Notes: generated from the letters alone by a model not told the origin. A DNA stretch of 64,000 bases from Dichomitus squalens LYAD-421 SS1 (GCF_000275845.1 NW_006766883.1:52348-116347), one strand, 5' to 3'. Positions 1-11,330 are shown, counted from the first letter of the stretch. Numbers and translations are program-made.

Positions 1-129
1 ATCGATGCCGGCGACATCCGACTCATCTACTGCCCTACGGACGACCAAACTGCCGACATCTTGACCAAGGCACTTCCCTCCGTCAAGGTCAAGCACTTCG
101 CTGCCGCACTTGGCCTCGCACCTGCTTGA
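1..129 (+). CDS. Ty1/copia retrotransposon polyprotein, C-terminal end (partial)
   Basis: The first 42 codons are open from the window edge to a TGA at 127-129. They encode the extreme C-terminus of a copia-type reverse transcriptase/RNase H polyprotein. The diagnostic stretch is DDQTADILTKALP, the conserved end of the copia RNase H domain, followed by a short tail (KVKHFAAALGLAPA). A purine-rich tract (128-136) and an LTR follow at once, the expected order at the 3' end of such an element. Protease, integrase and reverse transcriptase would lie left of the window, so I cannot say whether the element is intact. Confidence 0.9.
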   Translation: MDAGDIRLIYCPTDDQTADILTKALPSVKVKHFAAALGLAPA

Positions 130-136
130 GGGGGAG
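128..136 (+). other. Polypurine tract of the copia element
   Basis: GAGGGGGAG lies directly between the end of the polyprotein and the LTR start. This is where plus-strand priming takes place in LTR retrotransposons. The assignment rests on position and composition only. Confidence 0.7.
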
Positions 137-505
137 TGTTGGAGTTTGGACGGCGAGGCAAGCGTGGTGCGAGCCTCGGCCGTGTTCCGGGCGGACAGTC
201 TAGTCGCGCCGTTGACGCGTCTTGTCGCGCCTTGTTGCGCTCGCATAAGTTTCACCTTTGTTTTGTTCGTGAATACGACGACTCATTTGTCTTGTACCGG
301 GAACGTCTTGTCCCAGTAATGTACTTATTCCCTTCGATTTACGTTGGCTCACCTCAGTCCCGCGTACGACACGTGCTGAGGTGAGTATACGTTTGTTACT
401 TACTTCGTCTACTTATACTGATTAACATCCCGTAGTGATTGTTCTACAGGTACTATTAATACATATCAGTCCCGCGTACGACGCGTGCTGAGTGATTGTT
501 CTACA
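137..505 (+). mobile_element. 3' LTR of a Ty1/copia element
   Basis: The sequence starts TGTTGGAG right after the polypurine tract and most likely ends ...GTTCTACA at 505, giving the usual TG...CA ends and about 369 bp. It contains two internal duplications: a 26-bp block (CAGTCCCGCGTACGAC...) at 355-380 and 467-492 with one mismatch, and a 14-bp block GTGATTGTTCTACA at 435-448 and 492-505. Because the second copy of the 14-bp block forms the end, an alternative LTR end at 448 is possible. The target-site duplication cannot be tested because the 5' LTR is outside the window. Confidence 0.75.
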
Positions 506-883
506 AGACAGCCACCTACGAACAAGTTGTCATGGATCTTAGCTGCTATGTCTGAGGATCGCTACGTACGCAATGCGAAGTTGATTGATCCTCCATAAAT
601 GAACAGAGCGATCATCGGTCACAGGTTTATCCTTGTTCTGGGTTACATGCTATCTCACTCATCGCGGACACGGTTCTTGCAGACTTCGTAGCCTTTCTAG
701 CAATTCGAGCCCGTCTCTGTCTCACATTTATCATAGAATCACATGGGATGAGGTGCACCTGCCACACCTCGGCTCTCCAAGACACAGGAGGGAAACAATC
801 GCAGACAGACCTTGTAAGCCCCCTGCGTGCTGGTCTAGAACTGGCAACTTCACGAGGCTGACAAGTCGACATTCGTGAACAGT

Positions 884-1267
884 GGATGACTTTCCATAAG
901 CTATGTACAGCTCTACGGACGTCCGTAAATCTCTAAACAGACCGATTTGGGCAAGGGGCAGTGTTGCCGACACCAGATCTGAACTCCGCTGATAAAATTT
1001 AGGATACGGACGTCAAAATCTAGGAGGGGGTCCGTAGACCTCGGCATACGGTGCCGTGACCACGAGAAAGGAAGGAGCCATCATAACAAAGCGAACTGCA
1101 TGCCAAATACAGACATGACATAAGCCATTCCAGTCACGTGCTAATGATGAGCAGAACATGCCGCCTGTTTAGCGCCCAAGATCCAGAGACTGTTTTAAAC
1201 CCCGCCTAGAAATTTACGGACGTCCGTAGGTGACGGTAGAGCCGTAAATCCTTATGGAAAGTCGTCC
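884..1267. mobile_element. MITE-like element with terminal inverted repeats
   Basis: The ends are inverted copies: GGATGACTTTCCATAAG at 884-900 and, on the other strand, GGACGACTTTCCATAAG at 1267-1251. The similarity runs inward for about 55 bp and includes the palindrome TACGGACGTCCGTA at 914-927 and 1215-1228. AGT flanks both sides (881-883, 1268-1270), a possible 3-bp target duplication. The element is about 384 bp with no coding capacity and is absent from the matching place in the right arm, which supports an insertion. The superfamily cannot be assigned from the ends alone. Confidence 0.7.
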
Positions 1268-2639
1268 AGTAGCCCGCCAGCGCAAGTGCCAGCCGCAGGG
1301 ATATCCCGTCAACATATCCCCTGAACAATACACACGAACGTCGACTAGAATCATCTTCACGCGGCTGACGACCCAAACTTTATGAAGGTCAGCCCGGCCT
1401 GTCAGCCAGCCCTGCCAATGGTTTAAGAACCCGCACAGCACCGCAACTCCTCCTCACCCCCCAACCGCCATCTTCTCCGTACCTCCGTGGGTTATCCTCA
1501 TCATCTCGACTTCGTATGCGGGTCGGGCTGTCGCCCCTATCCCCATACACGTAAACTTTGGGCCTCATCCCTGCTACAACTCATCCGTCTATCGGCAAGG
1601 AGGGTCGTCCAGTCGCTATGTCGCTCCTGCTCCACACTCGAGTCGAGAACGTCCGCATCCGGGCATCTTAACTGTCGAAATCTCTCATGAGTGATGGCTA
1701 AGATGTTCACTCGGTGAGCATGGTTTGATATCCTTGTCCTTTTGCCTCAACCTGACTCCCTTGACGGTTCAAAGGCTGTTTTCTCAGTCGCCCATCACTT
1801 GCGGGAAATAATGCAGTCGCCGACCAAATCGTTCTCCATGGTCCCTGGCGTATCTCCTCTAGCACTTCCGGTGCCACGGAGTGTTGGGGTTTGTATGTCA
1901 AGTGGGGCTGACGGGCTTGGGCGGTGGCTCCCCCTTGTCTCATCTGCCCCTTCGGCCTACGGAGACGATGGCGGCTGCTTCTTCTCTCCCCCGAAACACT
2001 CCGTGAGCTGATGATTCGCACACCTGTGAGAAGTAATATCTGAGGCTCCATTGTACAGTTGCTTGGACAATTCCTCTCCGCTGGGAGGGCATCATGGTCG
2101 CACCGATGGTCGTGGACGCTCCCCGATCCCATCCTCAGAGGACCTCCCATCCTTCTGCAGTCACTACGCCAAGCATCCTGTTGGAAAGTCGCGACAGAGA
2201 GATGGGGAGATGCGCCAAACGAGATGTCCAGACGCATGGGATATGTTGTTGTACTGTTGTACCCGAATATACAAAGAACACTTCACTGGATGGTCGCAAT
2301 GCGAGTTATGTGTGAATGATCTTTGTCTGCAAATTCAACAATCATTCATACTCCTCTGGATGAGCGAATGTAGCGGTCAGCCTCCCGACCGTCTGGTCCC
2401 AGACACCGGCGATCGTCACACCCAACACTGGTTTGTGAGCCTGCAAGGGTGACAATCGAGAGGTTCGCCAGCCTTGGCCAGGCAACAAATCCAGGTGTGG
2501 CACATTCAACCAACCTACCTCGCCTGCCTGTTGTTGGAGGTGCGATCGCAAGAAACCCAACCACATCACCTTCCTGTGAAGGCACAATGCTCGCGAATAA
2601 CGCAGCCTCCCGTGAAGGAACTCAGTCTGTCGGTGATCG

Positions 2640-3720
2640 AAGTAGTCGTTGACATTCGTCCCGAGCGGAGCAGCGGTTCGCCAGCCTCCGCGCGCAGAGG
2701 TATAAAGGGCAGTGCAGGACGGCCAGCACTCCTCGTCACCAACCACTACTATCGAGCCTCTCTACAAGGCATCCCGCCTCAGCATCGATCATCAGCAGTC
2801 GTATATGAACACAGCAATTCACTTCTTCTTCTGCCTAGCAATCTCTCACTCTCAGCAACATCCACCATAGTCTCCGATGCCTCTGTTCCTGTTTCATCCG
2901 ACTCGTCCTCCCGACTCATCATCGAACCGGGGACGGGGCATTCGTGCCCGGCGGTTCCCGCCCGCCTTCGACCTCACTTTCACCTCCTTGATTACGACAA
3001 CCTGCTCCGGGATATTCGCCGTCGACTCCTGGTCGGCTAGAACGGATCACCTCACCTACACGCCCTCGAGATGTTGACCTTCCTGGGGGAGGGACATTAA
3101 GGTGAGTCCTGAACCGCCTCGCCTTCCGTCGTATCAGGCTAGTGAGCTGACCGCAGCTGCAGAGGGCCAATTCGGCAACAAAACGGCACGTACGACGCCA
3201 TATATGCACGTCCTCAGCAAATTGCAAGGACGGCATGAAGACGCGTCCATGGCGGTCTCGAGCAACAGTGTTCATCCCTCCGGGCATGGAGCCCAGATGC
3301 CGCGAGACGTCGCGGCAGCGCCTAGAGGGATGCATTCGGTGAGCGCCCTCATCGCTATCCCGTTCCAGCGACCCGGATGGCTGACGCTAGCTCTCAGCTC
3401 GTGGTCGCTTTGCGCAGTACGCTAGCCGTGGCGCCGCTCGCCAGTCCCATTGATTTGGAGTCTGGTACCGAGGTTATGTCCGAGTCGTGCGCACATTTCC
3501 AACCAGCCCTCAGGCCTTCGGCCGGGGCCGAGGGCTGGTTGGGGATTGTAGCAGGGCTGGACGGGTGGAGGCGGTGATGTACGCCAGGTTGTTTGTGGAG
3601 GTGTCTGGGAGGCCGATGTCAGTCGGGATAGCAGAAAAGAGAAAAGCCCGAGTCTACTGGGTTTATGCCTTACTGTACAAAGTGAATGACAAGGAAACTC
3701 TTCGACTCGCACCGTTCAGA
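2640..3720 (+). repeat. Dispersed repeat unit A, left copy (unknown family)
   Basis: This is one of three related blocks in the window; the others are 57010-58140 and 59900-61110 on the minus strand. It has a gene-like or LTR-like look: TATAAA at 2701-2706, a pyrimidine-rich stretch, then an ATG at 2877 that is also present in the other copies. The frame from this ATG is 66 codons here, but it is cut short by a stop in the nearest copy and diverges in the third. A second frame across the TATA box stays open in two copies with an in-frame indel, yet shows no recognisable domain. I make no functional call. Confidence 0.6.
2701..2706 (+). promoter_or_regulatory. Conserved TATA box of repeat unit A
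   Basis: TATAAA lies in the context AGAGGTATAAAGGGCAGTG. The same element recurs at 58054-58049 and 60951-60946 on the minus strand in the other two copies, although the surrounding sequence has diverged. It sits about 130-180 bp upstream of the shared ATG. Conservation across three copies is the main support. Confidence 0.6.
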
Positions 3721-3934
3721 TTACAACTATGGTAACGGCAAAGACGCCGTGACTTGCACACTGCTGTGAGTTCTTGGAATGAGTAAAGTCTCTTCAGAAC
3801 TGAGCGACTGAACTCACACTCAATCGAACGTCGTTTGTTTCTACCGAGAGGCGCATGATACGTAAGACTGCTTGTACAATGTGTGAACAGTCCTGTCCAA
3901 GCTATTGATGCCATGAACCATCACGCCACGCAGG

Positions 3935-4165
3935 CACGACAGCCCCAAGGTGTCGTATTCCAAACCACGAACGCACCTTGCCCGTGAGTCGTCTGGACCT
4001 CATACACCCACCCGTGACCTTTGTACCTTGCAGATCAGCGTGTGCTCCTCAAACAACTTCACATCCGTCTTCATATTCTCCTCCAGGCCCGCGCCCTGGA
4101 ACTCGAGAAAGTCGATGTCATCGACCGCCTTGCGGCCTCAGCACAGCTCCACGAACTTCGTCGGA
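3935..4165 (-). pseudogene. Beta-carbonic anhydrase 3' fragment
   Basis: Read on the minus strand, this matches the last part of the intact carbonic anhydrase gene at 55970-56758. The segment for the DAIDFLEFQG region, the following helix and the GWVYEV...GKV end can be followed, as can the donor-like GTGCGTTC and some of the sequence after it. It lacks the whole first half, including the zinc-binding cysteine and histidine motifs, and has frame-breaking indels. Retained intron-type sequence means a DNA-level copy, not a reverse-transcribed one. It marks the inner end of the left repeat arm. Confidence 0.8.
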
Positions 4166-5229
4166 TCATAATTTGTCACTTACCAGAGTGTCAGTGGGTT
4201 ACCTAGATGTATGCGCAGATAGTCGCCCGTACGGGACTGTATGAGGTGAGGTCAACTCGGCGCAGGCGCATCAAAACTGATGGTGCAATCCCAACTGTCC
4301 TCGCTTCCAGATCGGCTCATCGCCGGGAAAGCCAGTGCAATCAGCGTGGCCGACAGCTCATTGACTGAACCAGCGACAGTGCCAGTACAGAGCTTCGGTA
4401 GATCTAATCCGATTGTGAACCAGTTGCGGAAACCTTTGCTAGTATGTTTTCGCGTTTGGCCTTCAGAGAGAAGTTATGATGTTGAATGCTGGTTTCAAGG
4501 TGTGCAGGCGCGCGCGGTGCAAACCTCATAGAGCGAGACTTATTGTGCAGGCGTTGAGTGACAGAGTGGGCTCTGATGTCCCAACGCAGCGGCTCAGGTC
4601 AGCGAAGCGGCTGGGCGAGAATCACAAGCGTGCCAAATTGGGCGAATCGGCGAGGCCTGTCTCTGGGGATCTCGATCGTCCTGGATGTGCTTAGCAGACG
4701 CCTCATCTGCACTCGTCCACTCAGCACCATTAATCCTCATCTACGCCGACGTCCTGCCAGCCCTCTCCTTGACCGGAATCCGCTCCGCTCTTAGTCTAGG
4801 GTGCGTCATTTGCCAAGATAACGGCGCTCGGAGCGAACGTGCGTGGCCTATCAAACTTGGTCGCTGCCGCCCCGCCGCATTCGGACATCGTGCGCCAGAG
4901 CAGTCGCTTTGGCCGGTCGGCCACCAATTGCGTGTGTGGCTGATCATGCTCGTATCTCCGGCCATTGCTTTTACTCCCCCCCCCCTCACATCGCTGTCTA
5001 CCTTCTATGCCTGCTCAGCTTGCCCGACGCCTCCCGTGATATCCCCACCTCCCTGACACGATCGGTCATCTCCTGGGCGACTTCCATCTATCTTTACAGC
5101 AGTCTCACGAAACTCTCGTCACTTGAAGCTTCGTCTCCTGCTTCTCTTGCTCCGGCCTGTCAGTTGCTTTGTATACACGGTCCCACACTCTACCGCTTTT
5201 CTTATCCTGCTGAGTAAACCGCCGCGGCC
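4166..5229. other. Intergenic region upstream of the Ste20-type kinase
   Basis: About 1.06 kb between the repeat arm and the kinase gene. The last 200 bp are pyrimidine-rich, as is common in fungal promoters. I see no open frame with a recognisable product and no RNA gene. Confidence 0.5.
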
Positions 5230-7403
5230 ATGAACGCTGTAGCAGGTCACATATCAAAGAAGTTCATCGGGGCAGTCGAAGATGAGTGGCAACTTTACAG
5301 GTCTGTTCTCTTGTGTACGCTATGGGTCTCCCTCCATCTAACTGGCGATACAGCAACAACTCATCCGACTACACCATCGGGTCCCCCATTGGCTTTGGAG
5401 CATCTTCTGTCGTCTATGCCGCGAAGTACCAGCCTCCAGATGCAACCACCCCCATTCCATGCGCGCTCAAGGTCCTGGACCTTGATCGCCTCCCACCCTC
5501 CGCTCTTCGTCTCCTACAGAACGAGACGCAGCTCATGTCACTATCTAAGCACCCGAATGTACTGCGTGTACGCGGAACCTGGGTCGATGGCCACAAACTC
5601 TACATCGCCATGCGTCTCATGAACGCCGGCTCTGTTGCCGATGTTATGCGCTATCAGTGGCCAGGTGGGTTGGAAGAGGACGTCATCCGCTGTATCCTCA
5701 AGCAGGCCTTGCAGGGGCTCAAGTAAGCAAATCTCCATTTGTCGCCGGCATCGGACCACTTACAGCATTGGCTGATCGTGGGCGCGCCGTCTTAGCTACC
5801 TACACATCAACGGGCTGATTCATCGCGACGTGAAGGCGGCAAACCTCCTCATTGACGACGATGGAACGGTACTGCTCGGCGATCTTGGAGTCGCGGCCTT
5901 CCTATGGGACTCGGAAGAGGGGATGCATACGCCGCAGGCGAACAAGACCCGGTCCATTAACTTCGGTCCACTATTACGTGGTGCTCAGAACAGCCATAAC
6001 CACCCACACTCACGAGGATCGGGCCCCTCAGTTACGATACAGCAACGGCCGTCGATTCTGGGGAAGCGGAAGTCCTTTGTCGGCACACCTTGCTGGATGG
6101 CCCCAGAAGTGATCAACGGGAAGACGTACGACGCGTCGGCCGATATCTGGTCCTTCGGCATAACCGCTATCGAACTCGCCCAAGGTCGCGCGCCCCGTTC
6201 CCGGCTAGACCCGCACAAGGTGCTTGTCATGACCGTCACTGACGAGGCGCCGCAGCTGGAGCGTCACTCGGGCCCGCACCAGTACTCGAGCGCATTCGCG
6301 GAGATGGTCGAGACGTGCCTGCAGAAGGATCCCGTGAAGCGGCCGACGGCCGCTGACCTGCTGCAAACGAGCTTCTTCAAAAATGCGAAGAAGCCGAGCT
6401 ATCTTTGTAACACCATCCTTAAGGGGTTACCCCCGCTCACGCAGCGGCAGGAGCGCAGGAAGCAGCCGTCTATTCATACGCACCTGACTATGGATAGCGG
6501 CTGGGACTTCTCGATGAGCCTCCCTGCGTCCCCCACGACGTCCGTCTACAGTCACCACCGCCGTCCGAAGAGCCTCCTACCTCCCGGAAGTGTGTTCGAG
6601 ATTGAGGATGTCGGCGGAGACCAGCCTCCAGGAGACGATGGGGGCGGCGCGGCCGCGACCGGCGAAGGCGATCACGCCGCTATCGACGGCCACAGTAGCG
6701 CGGAGGCGTATGCGGTCCGCGTCCGCGCACGGCATCGCAGCTCTATCGGCCGCAGCCTGCATTCTCACAGCCGCTCGGGCTCGCACCAGTCCCTGCACTC
6801 GCACATCCACTCCCGCAGCGAGTCACGCGATGTGGACTCAATTCAGGAGATCGCCGTGCAAGACGAGGACTCGTCCGACACGGACCGCGACCAGGAGCCG
6901 GAGCCCAAGGGCATCCTCGTCGCGACGTCCCCGCACGCGGAGGCGCCGGAGCACGCAACGCTCGCGGTCCCTGCCGCGCCCCAGCTGTCGACGTCGCCCG
7001 CGGGGTCGATGCACTCCTTCGCGTCTGCGACGTCGTCGGGGAGCTCCCCGTCGACGCCGTTGACGCCGCCCTCGTCGTTCGGGCCGCCGGGCGCGAGGTC
7101 GCACCGCGGGAAGCTGTGGCGCAAGCTCGCGGGGAAGCTCGACGCCGAGTCCGACAGGGAGAAGGACGCGTCGCCGCCTCCACTTCCTCAGGCAGCGGAG
7201 GCGCTGTCGGGCGGGCGCAAGAAGTCGTTTGGGAGCGTGTTTGGGCGCACGGCGTCGATGAGCGCCGATTTGGTCCGGACTGCGAGTCGGACGATGTCTG
7301 GTGAGTGCTCTTTTCGTGACGCGAGGCCGGCTGTTCTCGTGGGTGTAGAAGGCGGGATGTGCTGACGTCTTGTTTCTCGGCAGCCTCGAAGCAAGTTCGA
7401 TGA
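5230..7403 (+). CDS. Ste20-family serine/threonine kinase, OSR1/SPAK (FRAY)-like
   Basis: Four exons fit well: 5230-5300, 5354-5722, 5796-7300 and 7384-7403, giving about 654 residues. The kinase domain is N-terminal: glycine loop GSPIGFGASSVVYAA, VAIK-type lysine in CALKVL, catalytic loop HRDVKAANLL, GTPCWMAPEV and DIWSFGITAIELAQGRAP. These are typical of the GCK-VI Ste20 group (OSR1/SPAK), which acts in stress, ion or polarity signalling. Two oddities: the DFG motif reads DLG, and about 50 extra residues rich in Asn, His and Ser separate it from the activation segment. The C-terminal half is Ser/Pro/His-rich and looks disordered. The start is set by the first intron (CTAAC branch site, CAG acceptor). 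Confidence 0.88.
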
Positions 7404-7968
7404 CGATCATGGCGAGTAGGGCGGACGCTGGTCCCTTGCTCTCACGGTCAACTCATCTCGGTATGGCTGCGACTACGATTGGGCTCCGTGGCACGATGTC
7501 GCTGTGTCCTGTATAGCTACGCCGTACTTTGTATGCCATAGTATATTTTATTAGTCGTGTATCAGTAGCATGGTCTTATTCCTGTGTAATGATACGCAGC
7601 ACATCGCTATAATCTATGCCATTCTGGATAGTGCCCGCCTGCTGACCGGAGCTCGCGCACCGAGACACGTCATGCAAACGGATGACATTTGGCACGGACA
7701 CTGCGCAGGCCGTACTCCGGGCCAGATCGCCACTGCGCAGTGCAGGCGGTTTGCCCAAACGTGTGCCAGTCTGAGGAGTCTGCAAGGCTGTGTCGAGGCG
7801 GGCGCCTCCCTACATGTGACGTCTGTGCACGTGGTGGTTGATCTCCGCAGAGACGCCGATAGAGCAGAGGCAAGGGACTGGCAGGCGTCGGTTCGGGCCA
7901 AGTCCCTCTCTATCCACTTCCTCCGTCTCCTACGCCCTCTCTCCCTTCTTTCCGCTCCATTTAACATA
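7404..7968. other. Intergenic region, kinase to RhoGAP
   Basis: About 565 bp between two genes on the same strand. It contains the kinase 3' region and the RhoGAP promoter, with a CT-rich tract just before the ATG at 7969. I see nothing else identifiable. Confidence 0.5.
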
Positions 7969-10900
7969 ATGTCCTCCACCGCGGAGGCTGCCGCGGCTGC
8001 CAGGGTTGTCTCTGGAGATGCCGCCCAGAGCGCGACCGCGCTCTTCGACACTCACCTCAGGCTTCTTAACGAGTCCTACCTTGCATTCTTCATCGAAAGG
8101 TGCGCGCGCCCTCGTCTCTTTCTCTCGTAACCGTGCTTGACTTGTTGCGCCACTCTCAGGAAACGAATAGAGGAGCAATAGTGCGTTAAACCCCAAACAT
8201 CCGTTCCCCACGAGAGCCCTCACACGCGGATCCAGTATTGCATCTCTAATGAAACTCCACCTCAAGTCCAAATCCCTCGACGCCTTTATGGATGATCGCG
8301 TGGAGCATAGCACGACACGAGCAGCGTGGATTGAAATCGTAGATAACGTCGAGAGAGGTGCGTGCAATATATCCCGGGCTACGCCCACCATTCGCGCGCT
8401 CTGGTTCACCACGGCGGGGACAGAGGCCGGCGCCCACCGAGCGTTGGCGGACAGCGTGTATGTGGACGTTATCGAGCCCCTGAACAACTTCAAGGTGTGT
8501 ACCGCGTCCTTTCGAGCTCGGCGCACGTGCGAGATAGTGTTTGGTACAGGAGGAGCAGGAGCGGATCCGGAAGCGGATTCGCGAAGACGTCAAAGACGCG
8601 ATTACGGCCCATAGCGATTATGCAGAGAATACCCTTCCTCGTCTGAAGCGCAACTACATCAAGAAATGTCAGGAAGCCGAGGTACGCTCTCCACCTCAGG
8701 TTCACTCCGCGCTGTGGAGGTCTACATATGATCTTCTATGTAAATGTAATATTGACACGGCGTCCCCCATTTGCAGGAGTATAGGTCCGCAGCGGTAGTT
8801 TCCCCCACCTCTCCACAAGATCCGAACGTACTGCCGCCGCTATCGAAAGCGCCTCCACCTCAGAATCCGAATGGCATCCGGCCTGTCGTTACTGGCCCAC
8901 AGCCCCTTCGTCCACTCGAGCGTCGCGCGTCGCAGAACGTACATCGGAACCGGTCGCCGTCGGCCTCGACGTCGACTGCCCTCCACGACCTCGCGCACCA
9001 GGGCAAGAGGCAGCTGAACCAGCTGATGACTTTCTTGGATAAAGGCGGGAACGTCAGAGATGGAGGGCGTTCCGATAACGCGCTCCGTCTCGTGCGCGCG
9101 AAGCGCGAGGCCGAGGAGGCTGGTATGTGGTGTTGCACAGCTTTCATTTGGGTTGCGCTGATTTGCTGGGAAATATGAAGACAAGGAGTACAGGAAGGGC
9201 GTTCATTGGCTGGAGACGCTCCGAATTAGGCGGGTGAAGATCCTTGAATCCGGATTCAAGGTAGAGTTCACTGCCCCAATGCGCGTCATGTTTAGATATC
9301 TGACCTGCGAGTTCAGTCTCTGGAGTCGTTTGTGCGCGAATCATCCGAGACGATGAGGAAGGTTTTGGAGGTGTACACAGATAGCTTGACGTATGATTGC
9401 TGTCGGTTGCGCATTGCATCCCGTGACTATATTGACGAAATTGTGCAGTGCCGCAGCAGCGATTCAAGGGCAATTATGTGAACACGGCCGACAGATGGTT
9501 GAGCAAATCGTGCCTCAGCAAGACAGTGCTGCGATAGCGGCCAGCATCCGTGGGATGCTGTCCCTGTTGACACCCAAACCCACTTATTACTACAACTTCA
9601 ACGTCGGCGAATGCAAGGACCTCATCTTTGGTGTCACCCTCGTCGATTACGCCACTGCCCGGGGTCTCCCAGAAGGCGATATTCCGAAGATTGTGCGTAT
9701 ATGCATAGAGGATATCGATCGACGGGGCCTGGAGGCCGAGGGTATCTACCGGGTAAGCAGAGTTCTCGCTCAATAATGCATATACTTTTCAGCCTCATTC
9801 GGCTCCTCGATGGCAGGTGTCTGGAAGGCACGCGGCTGTGCAGGAGGTATGTTTCTTCGCAGAATTTGACGTCAGCTTATTTAGCTGACTCCTACTCCTG
9901 TCCTGTAGCTGCAGCACAAGATTGAGCGTAATGAGGCCGCGTTTGCATTCAATCCTACAACAGACGACGTGTACTCTGTAGCGTCGTTCTTGAAGGTGCG
10001 TCGTGCTGACAGACGACGTTGAAGCAACGTATCTCTGACCATGGAAACTAGATGTATCTCCGTGAATTGCCCGAGCCCGTGTTCAAGTTCCCGCTTCAGG
10101 ATCGGATACAGCACACCGAGGGTATTGGTACGGCGCCTTTTGTCCCTGGAGCTCCTGAACGCATCCTGACCGTTACGTAGACGAACATGCCGCGAACAAC
10201 TTCTCGCTGCTTAGATCGAAGATTCGGCGACTACCTGCAATTCATCAAGCCACACTCCGCGCACTTGTCGAACATCTCGCCCGGGTCGCTGCCAATTCTG
10301 ACAAGAACAAAATGGACCCCAAGAATCTCGCAATCGTGTTCGGCTCCGTGATCTTCGGGGAAGATGAAATGCCCAAGGGTGGAGACATCCTTGGAATGCA
10401 ATCTTGGAAGGTGAGCTCGCTGCCGTTCATGCGAAAGCCTCCTTCGTTGACGAGGCCTCGTAGGATACCTTGATGGAGGACCTGATTGTGAATGCACACA
10501 TCTTGTTCCAGCAGAGTGGCAGCAGTTCTCCGCCGCTACCCTCTGCACCCCTGAACGAGCCTGCAGCGCCCGTCGCGTATGGCTCACAGCATACCAAGGT
10601 ACTCTCTAGCATGCCACCTCCACCTGTGCCGGCATCGCCCCGTAAGGGTCATAAGAAGTCTGCCTCGACGTCCACTGTCCGTTCGTCTCTCGATGTGCCT
10701 CGGCCTCACGTACCGCAGGACTTCACTCCCCAGCTCCCTCCACGGCCAGCGAACAGCATCCATCCGTCGCTACGTGCCGGGCCACATGCTGGCTCGCCCG
10801 CGAGGCAGATACCCTCCGCTCGCGCAGGGCAGTTCTTTGATGACGACATGCTGATCACACCACAGACCTCGATATCCTCGCGCGAGCACGGGAGCTCGAC

Positions 10901-11330
10901 GTCGCTTCCACCACAGCTGCCCCCGCGCCCTGAGGAGCTCTCACCATTTTTCGGACCTACAGGATCGTCGTGGACGCTTGCCGCGTCGGCCGAAACGGAC
11001 GCAAGCACGAACGTCGATCCCGTCCGAGAGCCGTCTTCCAAACGGTCTTCGCGCCAGATTCCTTCGGGTGAGGCACCGCGCCCAACACCATCCCCGATCC
11101 CAGTGCCCCAAGTTCAACTGTCTGATGATCCGCCGGCGGACGTGTTCTCGCCTCCTCCTCCTTCGTCCCTCCGTTCTGCATCACACGAGAGCGGCATCGA
11201 AATGTCCTCTACCGCTGCCGCTGCAGCGTTCGCGTCCGCGACACCCTCGCCGACGTCCTCGTCGCACTCGTCCGCGCATTCGAGCCCCTCGAAGCGGTCT
11301 GCAGGACACAGTCGGAAGGGATCGGCCTAG
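7969..11330 (+). CDS. F-BAR and RhoGAP domain protein (Rgd1-like)
   Basis: A many-exon gene of about 850 residues. Early exons are 7969-8099, 8160-8180, 8236-8357, 8424-8494, 8550-8681, 8777-9122 and 9181-9260, all in phase. The first part (FDTHLRLLNESYLAFFIERKR ... TTRAAWIEIVDNVERE ... EEQERIRKRIREDVKDAI) is an F-BAR domain, which binds and bends membranes. The second part is a RhoGAP domain with the arginine finger in EAEGIYRVSG and the conserved KMDPKNLAIVFGSVIFG segment. Such proteins switch off Rho-type GTPases at sites of polarised growth and cytokinesis. The C-terminal 270 residues are Pro/Ser-rich with PPLPPRP-like SH3-ligand motifs and carry no domain I recognise. The stop is the TAG at 11328-11330. 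Confidence 0.92.

Larger units (their letters stand above)
511..4165 (+). repeat. Left arm of a large inverted duplication
   Basis: This block is a diverged inverted copy of about 56485-61442. Matches run in reverse order: 515-880 with 61442-61160; 1335-2640 with 59440-58150; 2640-3720 with 58140-57010; 3720-3935 with 57000-56760; and 3935-4165 with the 3' part of the carbonic anhydrase gene. Shared words include the TATA region, CGAGAGGCGCATGAT (3848-3862) and TTGCACACTGCTGT (3754-3767). The arm has no intact gene; its open frames shift or stop between copies. It differs from the right arm by a MITE-like insertion (884-1267) and by lack of the second repeat unit. Confidence 0.85.

Noticed and set aside
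1707..2237. Minus-strand open frame similar to a plus-strand frame at 58706-58921
   Set aside because: The likeness reflects the inverted duplication of DNA. The two frames differ in length and ends and show no domain.
2474..3040. Long plus-strand open frame across repeat unit A with a counterpart at 57718-58155
   Set aside because: The frame spans the TATA box and its counterpart has no recognisable domain; the third unit does not keep it. More likely chance openness in GC-rich repeat DNA than a gene.
6743..7410. Long Arg/Ala-rich frames opposite the kinase C-terminal part
   Set aside because: Typical shadow frames in GC-rich coding DNA; the sense strand has consistent exons and kinase motifs.
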